Part shown: in pieces, positions 1 to 7,690 of the stretch
How positions within the stretch are numbered: position 1 is the stretch's first letter
Layout: each line of letters opens with the position of its first letter
NCBI RefSeq assembly: GCF_041904905.1
Contig: NZ_JAYRMI010000059.1
Coordinates: 1 to 26,313, forward strand
DNA from: Zoogloea sp041904905
Lineage (GTDB): Bacteria > Pseudomonadota > Gammaproteobacteria > Burkholderiales > Rhodocyclaceae
DNA length: 26,313 nt
Direction of reading: 5' to 3'
The notes under the pieces: generated by a model
Seen by the model: only the letters and a program-made list of their open reading frames with translations
Told to the model about the DNA's origin: nothing
Databases searched by the model: none
Position numbers and translations under genes: made by a program

Positions 1-47
1 GGGGGGGGGCCCCGGGCTCGCCCGGCGGGGGGGGGGGGGGGGGGGGG
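1..47. other. G homopolymer runs at window edge, probable assembly artefact
   Basis: Runs of 9 G (1-9) and 21 G (27-47) flank a short G/C-only piece. The minus-strand WD40 reading frame runs cleanly up to about position 48 and then becomes polyproline, with none of the WD40 pattern seen before it. This looks like low-quality or filler sequence at a contig end and not genuine coding sequence. A natural G tract of this length in a coding region would be very unusual. Confidence 0.7.
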
Positions 48-2159
48 TTTGGCCTCGCCGAGGGCCTGACCGCTGCGCCCGTCCAGAATGCGCAGGCTGC
101 CGTCGTAGCCGCCGGCGGCGAGCCGGGCGCCGTCGGGGCTGAAGCGCAGGGCGAGGGTGGGGGCGGGCCAGGGGGGCAGGGCGATGTCGCCGGTGGGGGG
201 CTCGTCGCGGGGGTCGGGGCTGTCGCCGTTGCGCCTGGCGCCGACGCGCCACAGGTGCAGGCGCAGGTCTTCGCCGGCGCCGGCGATGCGTTTGCCGTCG
301 GGGCTGACCGCGCGGCTTCCGCGCCGGTGGCCGCCGTCGGCGAGGGGGGCGCCCAGGGGCGAGACGGTGCGGGGGTTCCACAGGCGCAGGCTGCCGTCCA
401 GGCCGATGGAGGCGATGCGGTCGCGCCCGTCCTGGATGAAGCGGGCGGCGGTGACGGCGTCGCGGTGGCCGGCGAGGGGTTCGCCGCGGGGGGCGCCGGT
501 GGCGGCGTCCCACAGGCGGAGGGTGCCGTCTTCGCTGGTGGAGACGATCTCGCGGCCGTCGCGGCTGAAGGCGACGCTGCGCACGAGGCCGGTGTGGCCG
601 GCGAGGGGCGGGGCGATGGGGCGGGCGCGGGCGAGGTCCCAGACGATGAGGGTGTTGTCCCAGCCGCCGGAGACGAGGCGGCGGCCGTCGGGGCTGAAGG
701 CGACGCAGCGCACGGAGTCGGTGTGGCCGACGAAGGGCTTGCCGATGGGCTTGCCGCTGGCGACGTCCCACAGGCGCAGGGTGTTGTCGTTGCTGCCGGT
801 GACGAGGCGGCGGCCGTCGGGGCTGAAGGCGACGGCGGTGACGGCGTCGCGGTGGCCGGTGAGGGGCGCCGCCGCGGGGAGGCTGGTGCCCACGTCCCAC
901 AGCATGGCGGTGCCGTCGTCGCTGCCGGAGGCGACGAGGTGGCCGTCGGGGCTGAAGGCGACGTTGCGCACGGCGTCCATGTGGCCGGTGAGGGGGAAGG
1001 CGAGGGCGGGGGCGAGGCGGTCGTCGAGCACATCCCACAGGCGCAGGGTGGTGTCGTTGCTGCCGGTGACGAGGCGCCGGCCGTCGGGGCTGAAGGCGAC
1101 GCTGCGCAGGGTGCCGCCGTCGGCTTCGATGGGCGGGCCCAGGGGGGCGGCGGTGCGGGCGTTCCAGAGTTGCAGGCTGCGGTCGTCGGCGACGGTGACG
1201 AGGCGGTCGCCGGCGGGGCTGACCGCCATGGCGATGAGGGGGGTGGCGGTGCCCACCAGGCGCACCAGGTAGCGTTCGTGGCGCAGGCTGGCGAGGAGGT
1301 CGCCTTCGGCTTCGGGGTCGGGGGGGCGTTCGTTGCCGCCCAGGCGCAGGGCGGCGAGCAGCTGCAGCAGGGCGCGTTCGTCGGGTTCGGGGCGCAGCCC
1401 GGCGAGCATCGCGGAGGATTCGGCGCGCAGGCGCAGGCCGGTGGAGTTGCGCAGTTCGGCCCGGGCCCGTTCTTCGGCGCGCTGGGCGCGGATGGCTTCG
1501 GCCTGGGCTTCTTCGGCGTGCTGGCGGGCGCGGTGTTCGGACCAGATCGAGCTGGCGGTGAGGGCCACCAGGGCGAGCCCGACGCCGGTGACGGTGGCCC
1601 GCCACCATTGGCCGATGCGCACGTGGCGGGGGGCGATGCTGAGGCGTTCCACCACGTCGCGGCTGGCGATGCCGTGGGCGACGGCGTCGAGGGTTTCGTC
1701 GAGCCAGATGGTGTCGCCCACCGGCAGCCAGCCCTGGATGGCGGCGAGGACTTCCGGGTCGCCCAGGGCGCCGTCGATGCTGATGGGGATGATGGGCCGG
1801 CCGGGGTGCAGGGCGCGGAAGGTCTCGACTTCGGTCTTCACCCAGCCGGGGCGCATAAGCATGCCCTTGTTGGCGATGACCACCAGGATGCGGGCGCGGC
1901 GGAGGGCCTGGCGCAGGGTGTCGGTGAGTTCGTCGCCGGGGGCGGCTTCGTCTTCGCTGTAGAACACCGCGAAATCCCGCTCGCGCAGCTGGCGGGCGAG
2001 GTCGGAGGCGTAGGACTGGGTGCCCCGGGGCAGCTGGCCGAGGGCGAAGGAGATGAACAGGTCGTAGCCGAACAGACGGGCGGCGAAGGAGCGCCGCGTC
2101 CGCGGGGGGCGCCGCCGGGGGTGGGCGGGGGGGGCGGAGGGGAGGGGCGGGCCGGTCAT
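1..2159 (-). CDS. TIR domain-transmembrane-WD40 repeat protein, C-terminus cut by window edge
   Basis: An open minus-strand frame of about 719 codons with no stop before the edge; the end lies outside the window. Residues 32-115 form a TIR domain (YDLFISFA; SEDEAAPGDEL with Glu71 at the position of the TIR NADase catalytic Glu; GWVKTEVE with Trp106 and Glu110). Residues about 185-206 are a hydrophobic helix, followed by an Ala/Glu/Arg-rich coiled coil (207-237). From about residue 300 there are at least nine WD40 repeats of the form GHxDxVxxVAFSPDGxxLVTGSxDxTLRLWD. Family knowledge: bacterial TIR domains often cleave NAD+ in immune responses, and WD40 propellers sense or scaffold. Inference: a membrane-anchored effector/sensor working with the patatin and the NDT-TPR protein upstream, 55 bp away. 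The start is uncertain: no Shine-Dalgarno is visible and the first 25 residues are Pro/Arg-rich from G-rich DNA, so a later start near the TIR domain is possible. Confidence 0.85.
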   Translation of the reverse strand, partial: MTGPPLPSAPPAHPRRRPPRTRRSFAARLFGYDLFISFALGQLPRGTQSYASDLARQLRERDFAVFYSEDEAAPGDELTDTLRQALRRARILVVIANKGMLMRPGWVKTEVETFRALHPGRPIIPISIDGALGDPEVLAAIQGWLPVGDTIWLDETLDAVAHGIASRDVVERLSIAPRHVRIGQWWRATVTGVGLALVALTASSIWSEHRARQHAEEAQAEAIRAQRAEERARAELRNSTGLRLRAESSAMLAGLRPEPDERALLQLLAALRLGGNERPPDPEAEGDLLASLRHERYLVRLVGTATPLIAMAVSPAGDRLVTVADDRSLQLWNARTAAPLGPPIEADGGTLRSVAFSPDGRRLVTGSNDTTLRLWDVLDDRLAPALAFPLTGHMDAVRNVAFSPDGHLVASGSDDGTAMLWDVGTSLPAAAPLTGHRDAVTAVAFSPDGRRLVTGSNDNTLRLWDVASGKPIGKPFVGHTDSVRCVAFSPDGRRLVSGGWDNTLIVWDLARARPIAPPLAGHTGLVRSVAFSRDGREIVSTSEDGTLRLWDAATGAPRGEPLAGHRDAVTAARFIQDGRDRIASIGLDGSLRLWNPRTVSPLGAPLADGGHRRGSRAVSPDGKRIAGAGEDLRLHLWRVGARRNGDSPDPRDEPPTGDIALPPWPAPTLALRFSPDGARLAAGGYDGSLRILDGRSGQALGEAKPPPPPPPAGRARGPP

Positions 2160-2214
2160 GGCGTGGGCCTGGGCGGGCCGGGGTGCTGCGCGGCCCGCGG
2201 CAGGGGGCGGGGCC

Positions 2215-3360
2215 TCAGAGGAAGCCGCGCAGGTGCTGTTTCACATCCACATGGCGGGCGGCGAAGGCCTTGCCGACCCGCTGGATGTCGGGGATGTGGT
2301 CGATGGCGTCGAGGGTCTGCACGTCGGCGGCCTTGACGTCGGCCAGCCCCAGGGCGTTGAGGCCGGGCTGGCTCACGTCGGGGTCGTAGCGCACGTAGGC
2401 GAACTGCTTGGCCCCGGAGAAGGTGTCGCTGCCCACCAGATCGCCCACTTCCTGGTCGATGGGGCGGCCGAAGCGGCATTCGCCCAGCACCCGGCAGGCC
2501 ATGTCCCAGCCGGCGGCGGCGGCGTTCATCAGGGCGCCGGGCACCGTCTTGGCGGCGTCGAGCAGCCACATGTCGTCGGGCTTGAGGCCGGGGCGCACGG
2601 CGGGGGCGCTGCCGGTGCCCACCGAGACGATGAGCATGCGGTCGGGGCCGGTCTGCCACTGGATGCGGTAGGGGGCGGCGGTGACCGTCTGGAAGGCCAG
2701 GAAAGCGGCGTTGTTGTAGGTGGTGACGCCGCCATCGACGAAGACGAAGTCGTAGGCGTCCTTGCCCTTGCCAAGGGTGACCACTTCGGGCGGGAAGTAG
2801 GTGGGGGCGGCGGTGCTGGCGCGCACGAGCTGCCACAGGGGCAGCAGCAGGTTGCAGTCGGGCCGGTCGCGCTGGTTGTACTTGGCGAAGGGGTTGTTGC
2901 TGACGGCCCAGGGGGAGTCGGTGGTGGCGTTACGCATCACCATCATGAGCACCGAGCGCAGGCCGGGGCTGCCCAGGGTGATGTCGTCGCCCAGGGCGGC
3001 GGAGAGTTCCTTCTGCAGGGTTCTGGCCAGGGGTTCCTTGTTGTAGGCGTAGTGCAGGCGCTTGAGCAGCGAGGCTTTGTCGAACATCTGCTTGCCGCCA
3101 TCGACGTAGAACTTGCGGATCTTGTCGGTGCTCATGCCGGCGGCGATGCAGGCGGCGATGATGGCGCCGGTGCTGGTGCCGCACACGAAGTCGAAGTAGT
3201 CGCACAGCAGCAGCTTGGGGTTGCCGGTTTCGGTGCGCAGGTCGGCTTCGAGCCGGGCGAGGATCTCGACGCTCATCAGCCCGAGGATGCCGCCTCCGTC
3301 GCAGGAGAGGATCTTCTTGGGGCCGGGTGCGGCGATGCGCTTTTCGAGGGCGGTGGGCAT
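2215..3360 (-). CDS. patatin-like phospholipase
   Basis: A 381-residue protein with all patatin hallmarks: glycine-rich oxyanion loop DGGGILG (21-27), nucleophile elbow GTSTG (61-65, Ser63) and the catalytic-dyad Asp in VDGG (Asp209). Length and motif spacing fit stand-alone bacterial patatins such as the CapV-type effectors, which hydrolyse membrane phospholipids. No signal peptide or transmembrane segment is visible, so it should act from the cytoplasm on the inner membrane. The start is supported by a strong Shine-Dalgarno (AGGAAAGGA) just upstream. It sits 35 bp after the NDT-TPR gene and 55 bp before the TIR-WD40 gene on the same strand, so one operon is likely. Function in host defence is inferred from the neighbours; a general lipid acyl hydrolase role cannot be excluded. 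Confidence 0.9.
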   Translation of the reverse strand: MPTALEKRIAAPGPKKILSCDGGGILGLMSVEILARLEADLRTETGNPKLLLCDYFDFVCGTSTGAIIAACIAAGMSTDKIRKFYVDGGKQMFDKASLLKRLHYAYNKEPLARTLQKELSAALGDDITLGSPGLRSVLMMVMRNATTDSPWAVSNNPFAKYNQRDRPDCNLLLPLWQLVRASTAAPTYFPPEVVTLGKGKDAYDFVFVDGGVTTYNNAAFLAFQTVTAAPYRIQWQTGPDRMLIVSVGTGSAPAVRPGLKPDDMWLLDAAKTVPGALMNAAAAGWDMACRVLGECRFGRPIDQEVGDLVGSDTFSGAKQFAYVRYDPDVSQPGLNALGLADVKAADVQTLDAIDHIPDIQRVGKAFAARHVDVKQHLRGFL

Positions 3361-3395
3361 GGCGGAGTCCTTTCCTGGGGTGGGGCGGTCGGGGG

Positions 3396-5381
3396 TTACC
3401 ACATGGTGCGCGTGTCCAGCCAGGTGACCTGCCCGGTGCGGCGCTTGACCTCTTCCACGAGGTGCTGGGTGCCGCCGGGGCCGTCGCCGCCGCCGCCGTT
3501 CCACAGGCAGACGAAGCGGGTGCGCTTGATGCCGCAGGCCAGCGCGCTGTTGAGCAGCCACAGGTTGCAGCGCTCGTAGGGGTTGAGTTCGTTGCCGTGG
3601 CTGTCGCAGGGCAGGGGGCCAAGCTCGTCGGGCATCGTCCGCGGGGGCTGGCACAGGGGGTGTTCGCGCAGCTTGAGGAAGCGTTTGCGCCAGGCGTCGC
3701 CGTTGGTGGCGGGGAGCACGGATTCGGCGATGAAGTCGGGTTCGGGCAGGGGGAACAGGAACTGCACCCGCAGGCCGCGGGCGATGGCGGCTTCGGCAAA
3801 CAGGATGTCGCCGCCCGAGGCACCCTGGGTGAGGGCGAGGTCGGCGGCGCTGGCGCCCAGGTCGTCCAGCGCTTGGGCGATGGCAGCGGCGGCGACGGGC
3901 TCCTTGTCGGCGGGGAAGCGGGGCTGCTTGCGGCCGGGGGCGTCGATCATGTGGCCGGAGAACAGGAAGACCTTCTCGGGCTTCCAGCTGTCGGCGGGTT
4001 TCTGGAGGCGGTCGAGGGCGCGCTCGAAGGTGGCGATGCCGGCGGCCACCCGCTCGGGGGCGAAGCCGATGGCTTGCAGCACGCGCAGCTGGCCGAGGGT
4101 GGAGTCGAGGGAGAACCAGTCTTTGTCGGCCAGGGCGATGGCGTCTTTGTAGGCGCGGGTGACGCCGGCGGTGTCGCCGCACAGCACCGCCAGATCGCCC
4201 AGGGTGGCGCGGCCCCAGTAGGTGTTGTTGTCGAGCAGTTCGCAGCCGGTGGCCCACGATACGCCGCCGGCCATGCAGTCGAGCTGGGCGTCGTAGGGCG
4301 AGGGCTGGCCGGTGAGATCCCGGTAGAGGTGGATCAGGGTGAGGGCGTTGATGCCCGAGTAGTAGTGGCCGGGGGCGGCGCGGAAGGCGGCGACGTAGGA
4401 TTCGATGGCGGTGAGGAGGAGGGCGTCTTCGTAGGCGGCGTCGCTGCGCTTCTGTTCGGGGGTGCTGCCGTCCCGGTTCCAGGCGGCCACCCAGGCGTCC
4501 TTGTCGAGCCGGCCCAGCAGGGCGAGGGTTTCCACGTCGCGGGGATGGTCGGCGAGGATCTTGCGATACACCGCGCGGGCGTCGTCGTTGCGGCCGATGC
4601 GCTGCAGGCACATGCCCCGGTTGCGGGCAGCGTCGAGGTTGGTGGGGTCGAAGCGGCAGGCGGCCTCGAACTGTTCGAGCGCAAAGTTGAAGTGCCTGCC
4701 CTTGACCAGGGCTTTGCCGGCGAGCAGCCGGGCCTCGACCCGCAGGGCGGTGACGGGGGCTTCTTCGGCCAGCACCAGCACGTCTTCGGGGCGTTCGGCC
4801 TTGCGCGCCCGCTCGATCCACATCGACCAGTCGTCGTGGTGGCGCCAGAACTCCCGCGCGGCACCGGCGCGCAGGGATTTCCAGTCGGGCTCGGCGAGGT
4901 TGGGCAGCAGGGCGTACACGGGGCTGACGACGCGCTCGGGGCCGGCTTCGAGGGTCTCGCGGGTCATCTCGGCCAGCGCGGCGATGTCGGCGGCGAGGTG
5001 GTCGGGGTCGGGGGCGCCGTCCTTGAGGCGGTAGCCCAGCTTGCGGTCGGTGTAGATGTCGAAGGGCTTGGTGCCCCGCGGGCCCAGGGTGAGCACCACG
5101 CCGCGGGCGCGCAGGGCGTGGCGTACGCCCAGCTCGTACCACACGTTGGGGTTGTCGAGGGTGAGGTCCACCAGCACCAGGTCGGCCATCAGGAGTTCCT
5201 GGAACATGTCCACCCGGATGTCGCCGGCGCGCTGTTCTTCGTCGGCCCGGATCACGTCGAGCCCGACCCGTTCGAGGGCGGGGCGCAGCAGCTCGTCGTA
5301 GATGCGGTTGAAATCGATGGGCTTGCCGTCCGGGTCGGGTTTGGTGCCGAAGGGCATTGCAACGAAGGCGTGAAGTTTCAT
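3396..5381 (-). CDS. NDT-like/TPR (TRAFs-binding-like) protein with C-terminal Rossmann-like domain
   Basis: A 661-residue cytoplasmic protein. Residues 1-130 resemble the nucleoside 2-deoxyribosyltransferase-like superfamily: VAMPFG (7-12), RADEEQRAGDI (45-55), ADLVLVDLT (66-74) and NPNVWYELGVRHALR (77-91), where Glu83 lies where this family has its nucleophile. Residues about 200-460 are helical TPR-type repeats like the bacterial relatives of the MAP3K TRAFs-binding region. Residues 468-655 begin with VFLFSGHMID and contain TQGASGGDILFAEAA (518-532), a Rossmann-like nucleotide-binding pattern that may be SLOG-related. Family knowledge: such domain mixes occur in bacterial conflict systems with TIR and patatin effectors. 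Inference: a sensor or nucleotide-processing hub for the two genes downstream. The MKLHAFVAMPFG start fits the family, where VAMPFG lies at the N-terminus, but no clear Shine-Dalgarno is seen. The SLOG assignment is weaker than the N-terminal one. Confidence 0.8.
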   Translation of the reverse strand: MKLHAFVAMPFGTKPDPDGKPIDFNRIYDELLRPALERVGLDVIRADEEQRAGDIRVDMFQELLMADLVLVDLTLDNPNVWYELGVRHALRARGVVLTLGPRGTKPFDIYTDRKLGYRLKDGAPDPDHLAADIAALAEMTRETLEAGPERVVSPVYALLPNLAEPDWKSLRAGAAREFWRHHDDWSMWIERARKAERPEDVLVLAEEAPVTALRVEARLLAGKALVKGRHFNFALEQFEAACRFDPTNLDAARNRGMCLQRIGRNDDARAVYRKILADHPRDVETLALLGRLDKDAWVAAWNRDGSTPEQKRSDAAYEDALLLTAIESYVAAFRAAPGHYYSGINALTLIHLYRDLTGQPSPYDAQLDCMAGGVSWATGCELLDNNTYWGRATLGDLAVLCGDTAGVTRAYKDAIALADKDWFSLDSTLGQLRVLQAIGFAPERVAAGIATFERALDRLQKPADSWKPEKVFLFSGHMIDAPGRKQPRFPADKEPVAAAAIAQALDDLGASAADLALTQGASGGDILFAEAAIARGLRVQFLFPLPEPDFIAESVLPATNGDAWRKRFLKLREHPLCQPPRTMPDELGPLPCDSHGNELNPYERCNLWLLNSALACGIKRTRFVCLWNGGGGDGPGGTQHLVEEVKRRTGQVTWLDTRTMW

Positions 5382-5406
5382 GGCGGCGCTTTCGGGTGCG
5401 AGGGGG

Positions 5407-5412
5407 ATTATC
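5407..5412 (-). promoter_or_regulatory. possible -10 box for the NDT-TPR/patatin/TIR operon
   Basis: On the minus strand GATAAT (5 of 6 matches to the sigma-70 -10) lies 25 bp before the ATG of the NDT-TPR gene, inside the 117-bp gap after the upstream membrane-protein gene. No convincing -35 box was found at 16-18 bp, so the call is tentative. It would allow the three downstream genes to be transcribed separately from the upstream gene. Confidence 0.3.
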
Positions 5413-5498
5413 CGGATGGCTTGTCCATCTTAGTCCCGGGGGCGACAGGCTGCCAAGCCCGGCGGCCAGGCGGTGGGACGTGCGGCCGGGCGGCGCCT

Positions 5499-6050
5499 TC
5501 AGGCGGGTTTGCCGGTGGCGATGCCGATGGCGGCGCAGGCTGCGACGAAGGCTTCCTGGTAGGCGTGGAGTTCGGCGACGTCGGGCGCGATCAGCGGGAC
5601 GGGCGGCGTGAGGGTGAAGGTTTCGCGGGCGGTCTCGATCACGATGGCGTGGCGCTCGCGGTTATGGCGGAACATGAAGACGCCAAGGCCACCGAGCAGC
5701 GCGGCGGAGCCCAGCACCCGCCAGTCGCCCCGCTCGACGAACTCGTCCCAGCCCCACAGCAGCGTCAGTGCGCCGGCGACGAGGAGCAGCGTGCCCTTGA
5801 AGCGGCGCCCCAGGGCGGACACCGGCTCCAGCCAGACCCGGCGCACCGTGGCGGCGGGCAGGCGCTCCATGTGGAACTGGGGCTCGAGGTGCAGGCCGGC
5901 GTCTTTCAGCAGCACGTGCACGGCCTGGTTGGAGACGGCGAAGCCGAAGGGCTCGATCCGGTCGTCGAGGTTGTAGCCGACTTCCACCGTCAGGGTCTCG
6001 CCGGCTTCGAGGTGGCAGGGATAGGGGGGGTTTGAAGGGGTGGGGCACAT
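5499..6050 (-). CDS. hypothetical protein with two membrane helices
   Basis: A 183-residue protein that I do not recognise. Residues 1-85 are polar. Two hydrophobic helices follow (about 87-105, containing GTLLLVAGALTLLWGW, and about 114-130, containing VLGSAALLGGLGVFMF), separated by a short DEFVERGDWR turn. The C-terminal 50 residues (HAIVIETARETFTLTPPVPLIAPDVAELHAY) are soluble and resemble the short cytoplasmic tail of inner-membrane proteins. The ATG has a strong Shine-Dalgarno, GGAGG six bases upstream. It is on the same strand as the conflict-type operon, 117 bp upstream of its first gene, so it may belong to it, but nothing in the sequence ties their functions. Its own upstream region ends in the artefactual homopolymer tract at 6119. 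Confidence 0.7.
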   Translation of the reverse strand: MCPTPSNPPYPCHLEAGETLTVEVGYNLDDRIEPFGFAVSNQAVHVLLKDAGLHLEPQFHMERLPAATVRRVWLEPVSALGRRFKGTLLLVAGALTLLWGWDEFVERGDWRVLGSAALLGGLGVFMFRHNRERHAIVIETARETFTLTPPVPLIAPDVAELHAYQEAFVAACAAIGIATGKPA

Positions 6051-6118
6051 GGAAGACCTCCGCTGCGCTGTGGTCGTCCACCCCCGTCGCCCGCGGGCCC
6101 GCGGGGAGGGTCCCGGCC

Positions 6119-6183
6119 GGGGGGGGGGGGGGGGGCCCCCCCCCCCCGCGGGGGGGGGGGGGGCCCCCGGGGGGGGGGGGGGG
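6119..6183. other. alternating G and C homopolymer tract, probable artefact
   Basis: Consecutive runs: G at 6119-6135, C at 6136-6147, G at 6150-6163, C at 6164-6168, G at 6169-6183. The sequence from about 6078 to 6118 is also degraded-looking G/C. The tract separates the start of the membrane-protein gene from the stop of yidD. Such clean alternating blocks are not normal bacterial sequence and look like a badly resolved contig junction. Confidence 0.75.
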
Positions 6184-6195
6184 CCCGGCGGCGCT

Positions 6196-6657
6196 TCAGC
6201 CTTGCCCGCGGTGGGGGAAACGTCGCTGGGGCGGCAGGTGGAGGCTGGCCTCGGCCTTGCGCTGGCGCTCGTCCTTGCGGGACGGCCAGTCGCAGTTGCA
6301 GCCGCAGTCGGCCACGCGCAGCGCCCACTCGAGGGGCGTGGTGCAGGTGTCGCAGCCCGGCAGGTGGCAGCTGCCGTCGCAGGGCAGATCGCAGCCCACG
6401 TCGCACACGCCGCGCTGGGCGAGCGGCGGCAGGCGCCGCGGCGGCGCGGCGTAACGCCGGTGGGCCACTCCGCACAGGTGGGTGCGCGCCCGCAGCACCC
6501 GCACCCCGCCGATCACCCCGAAGCGCCGCACCGCCCGATACCCCAGGGCCGAACAGCTCTGTCGGCCGGTGTGGGTGCGGTAGGCGCAGCAGAAGCCCTT
6601 GCGGGGCGACAGATGGCGTTGATAGAAGCGGATCAGGGCGAGGGCGAGGCGGCGCAT
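6196..6657 (-). CDS. yidD: YidD-family membrane protein insertion factor with Cys-rich tail
   Basis: Residues 1-70 match the short YidD family, thought to assist YidC-dependent insertion of inner-membrane proteins: an amphipathic N-terminus (RRLALALIRFYQRHLSP), then FCCAYRTHTGRQSCSALGYRAVRRFG and the closing HLCGVAHRR. The pattern is the divergent YidD type with THTG in place of the usual PTCS. Usual YidD length is 70-90 residues; this one has 153. The extra C-terminal part holds nine cysteines between residues 85 and 122 in a CX3CX3CX3CX4CX2C arrangement followed by CGCNC, suggesting metal binding or disulphides. It is not next to rpmH-rnpA-yidC, its classical neighbours. The stop is only 13 bp from the artefactual homopolymer tract, so an error in the far C-terminus is possible, although the Cys-rich part lies well away from it. 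Confidence 0.8.
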   Translation of the reverse strand: MRRLALALIRFYQRHLSPRKGFCCAYRTHTGRQSCSALGYRAVRRFGVIGGVRVLRARTHLCGVAHRRYAAPPRRLPPLAQRGVCDVGCDLPCDGSCHLPGCDTCTTPLEWALRVADCGCNCDWPSRKDERQRKAEASLHLPPQRRFPHRGQG

Positions 6658-6714
6658 GGGCGAGCGTTGGCGGACGGGTCGGGGTGGCTTGCGAAGCCGC
6701 GGGCGGGATGGAGT

Positions 6715-7242
6715 CTATCCGCCAGAGGCTCGTTCGAGAATGTCGATCAGGCGCCTGCCCCGCGCCTTCATGGCCGGCGTGCCGGTGACGGTGAGTTCCC
6801 GGATGTGCCGGGCGATGTCGGGCAGGAGGTGGCGATGGCGCAGGCCGATGTCGACCAGGGCCTGCATGCTCATGGTCCGCACGATGCGGCTGCGATCCTG
6901 GGTGAAGGATAGCAGCCGCGCCACCACCGCATCCGCCTCGGCCGGGGTCAGGGGCAGGCGGGCCAGCAGGGGCGCCACGTGCCAGCGGACCTCGGCCTGG
7001 GTGACCAGGGCGTGGCGCTGGATGAGGGCGTCCTTCCAGGGCACCAGCAGCGCCGGCCGCGCTGCGGTCGCCTTCTCGATGACGTCGGCGCAGCGCATGC
7101 GCAGCACCGAATCGTCCCCATCGAGCCCCTCGAAGAGCACGGCGAGCAGTGCCGGCGCCCCGGCGACGCGGGCGGCGACGCGATCCGCCTCGCCGATGGA
7201 GCGACGGTCGCCGCCGGAGAGCTGTTGCAGGAGCGGGTGCAT
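6715..7242 (-). CDS. HEAT-repeat-like helical protein
   Basis: A 175-residue, almost wholly helical protein with two-helix units typical of HEAT/armadillo repeats: DDSVLRMRCADVIEKATAARPALL (about 42-65), VRWHVAPLLARLPLTPAEADAVVARLLSF and SRIVRTMSMQALVDIG. The first residues (MHPLLQQLSGGDRRSIGEADRVAARV) resemble the small bacterial HEAT-repeat proteins that lack an assigned enzyme activity. No signal peptide or membrane segment is seen, so it is cytoplasmic and likely a protein- or nucleic-acid-binding scaffold. It lies 57 bp upstream of yidD on the same strand and may be cotranscribed. No Shine-Dalgarno is obvious before the ATG. The exact function is unknown. Confidence 0.7.
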   Translation of the reverse strand: MHPLLQQLSGGDRRSIGEADRVAARVAGAPALLAVLFEGLDGDDSVLRMRCADVIEKATAARPALLVPWKDALIQRHALVTQAEVRWHVAPLLARLPLTPAEADAVVARLLSFTQDRSRIVRTMSMQALVDIGLRHRHLLPDIARHIRELTVTGTPAMKARGRRLIDILERASGG

Positions 7243-7438
7243 GGTGGCGTCGGGCGGTCAGGACCAGCGGGCGAGCGTCCGGGCGATGGGGCCGGGATCA
7301 ATCGAAACTCGCCTCCAACACAAGATTACTGACACGCCCACATGCCTCCTGAGCCTCGCCCCGTCGGGCCGGGGCCGCAGCCCTCACGCCAGGCGCCGGC
7401 CGTATCGCCGCCGCGCCATCTCCCCCCGCGCACCCGCG

Positions 7439-7690
7439 CGAGCAAGCCTCGGCGGCGCACGAGGACGCCTCGGCCGGGTGCGAGAAGGCCTCGCACGTGC
7501 ACGAGGACGCCTCGCACTGGCGCGAGAAGCCCTCGGCGCGGCGCGAGGACGATTCTGCAGCACGCGAGGAAGCCTCGCGCATGTACGAGGACACCTCGCA
7601 CCGGCACGAGAAGACCTCGCGCGGGCGCGAGGATGATTCTGCACGATGCGAGGACAGTTCGCACCCGTGCGAGCTTGCCTCGCCGGCTTG
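7439..7690. repeat. twelve-unit 21-bp tandem repeat array, hairpin-forming
   Basis: Twelve consecutive 21-bp units with no spacing error (12 x 21 = 252 bp), followed by a partial unit at 7691-7697. Most units begin CGAGGnnnCCTCG or CGAGnnnnnCTCG, a 4-5 bp stem with a 3-5 base loop, and end in a variable G/C-rich tail. Units 3-6 (7502-7585) and 7-10 (7586-7669) form two copies of an 84-bp higher-order block; units 5 and 9 share the deviant core CGAGGAYGATTCTGCA. Because 21 is a multiple of three and the units lack stops, several frames are open and heptad-periodic in both directions, but none has a credible start with a ribosome binding site. The array lies in the 763-bp gap between the HEAT-repeat gene and prfC; I see no gene in that gap. 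Confidence 0.85.

Noticed and set aside
157..2336. Long plus-strand frames across the WD40 gene (371 and 693 residues)
   Set aside because: They are antisense shadows: the minus strand reads as clean TIR and WD40 motifs, while the plus frames are low-complexity Gly/Ala/Val or Arg/Ser sequence with no family motif.
7439..7690. CRISPR array
   Set aside because: Units are contiguous 21-mers with no spacers of unique sequence, and no cas gene is present.
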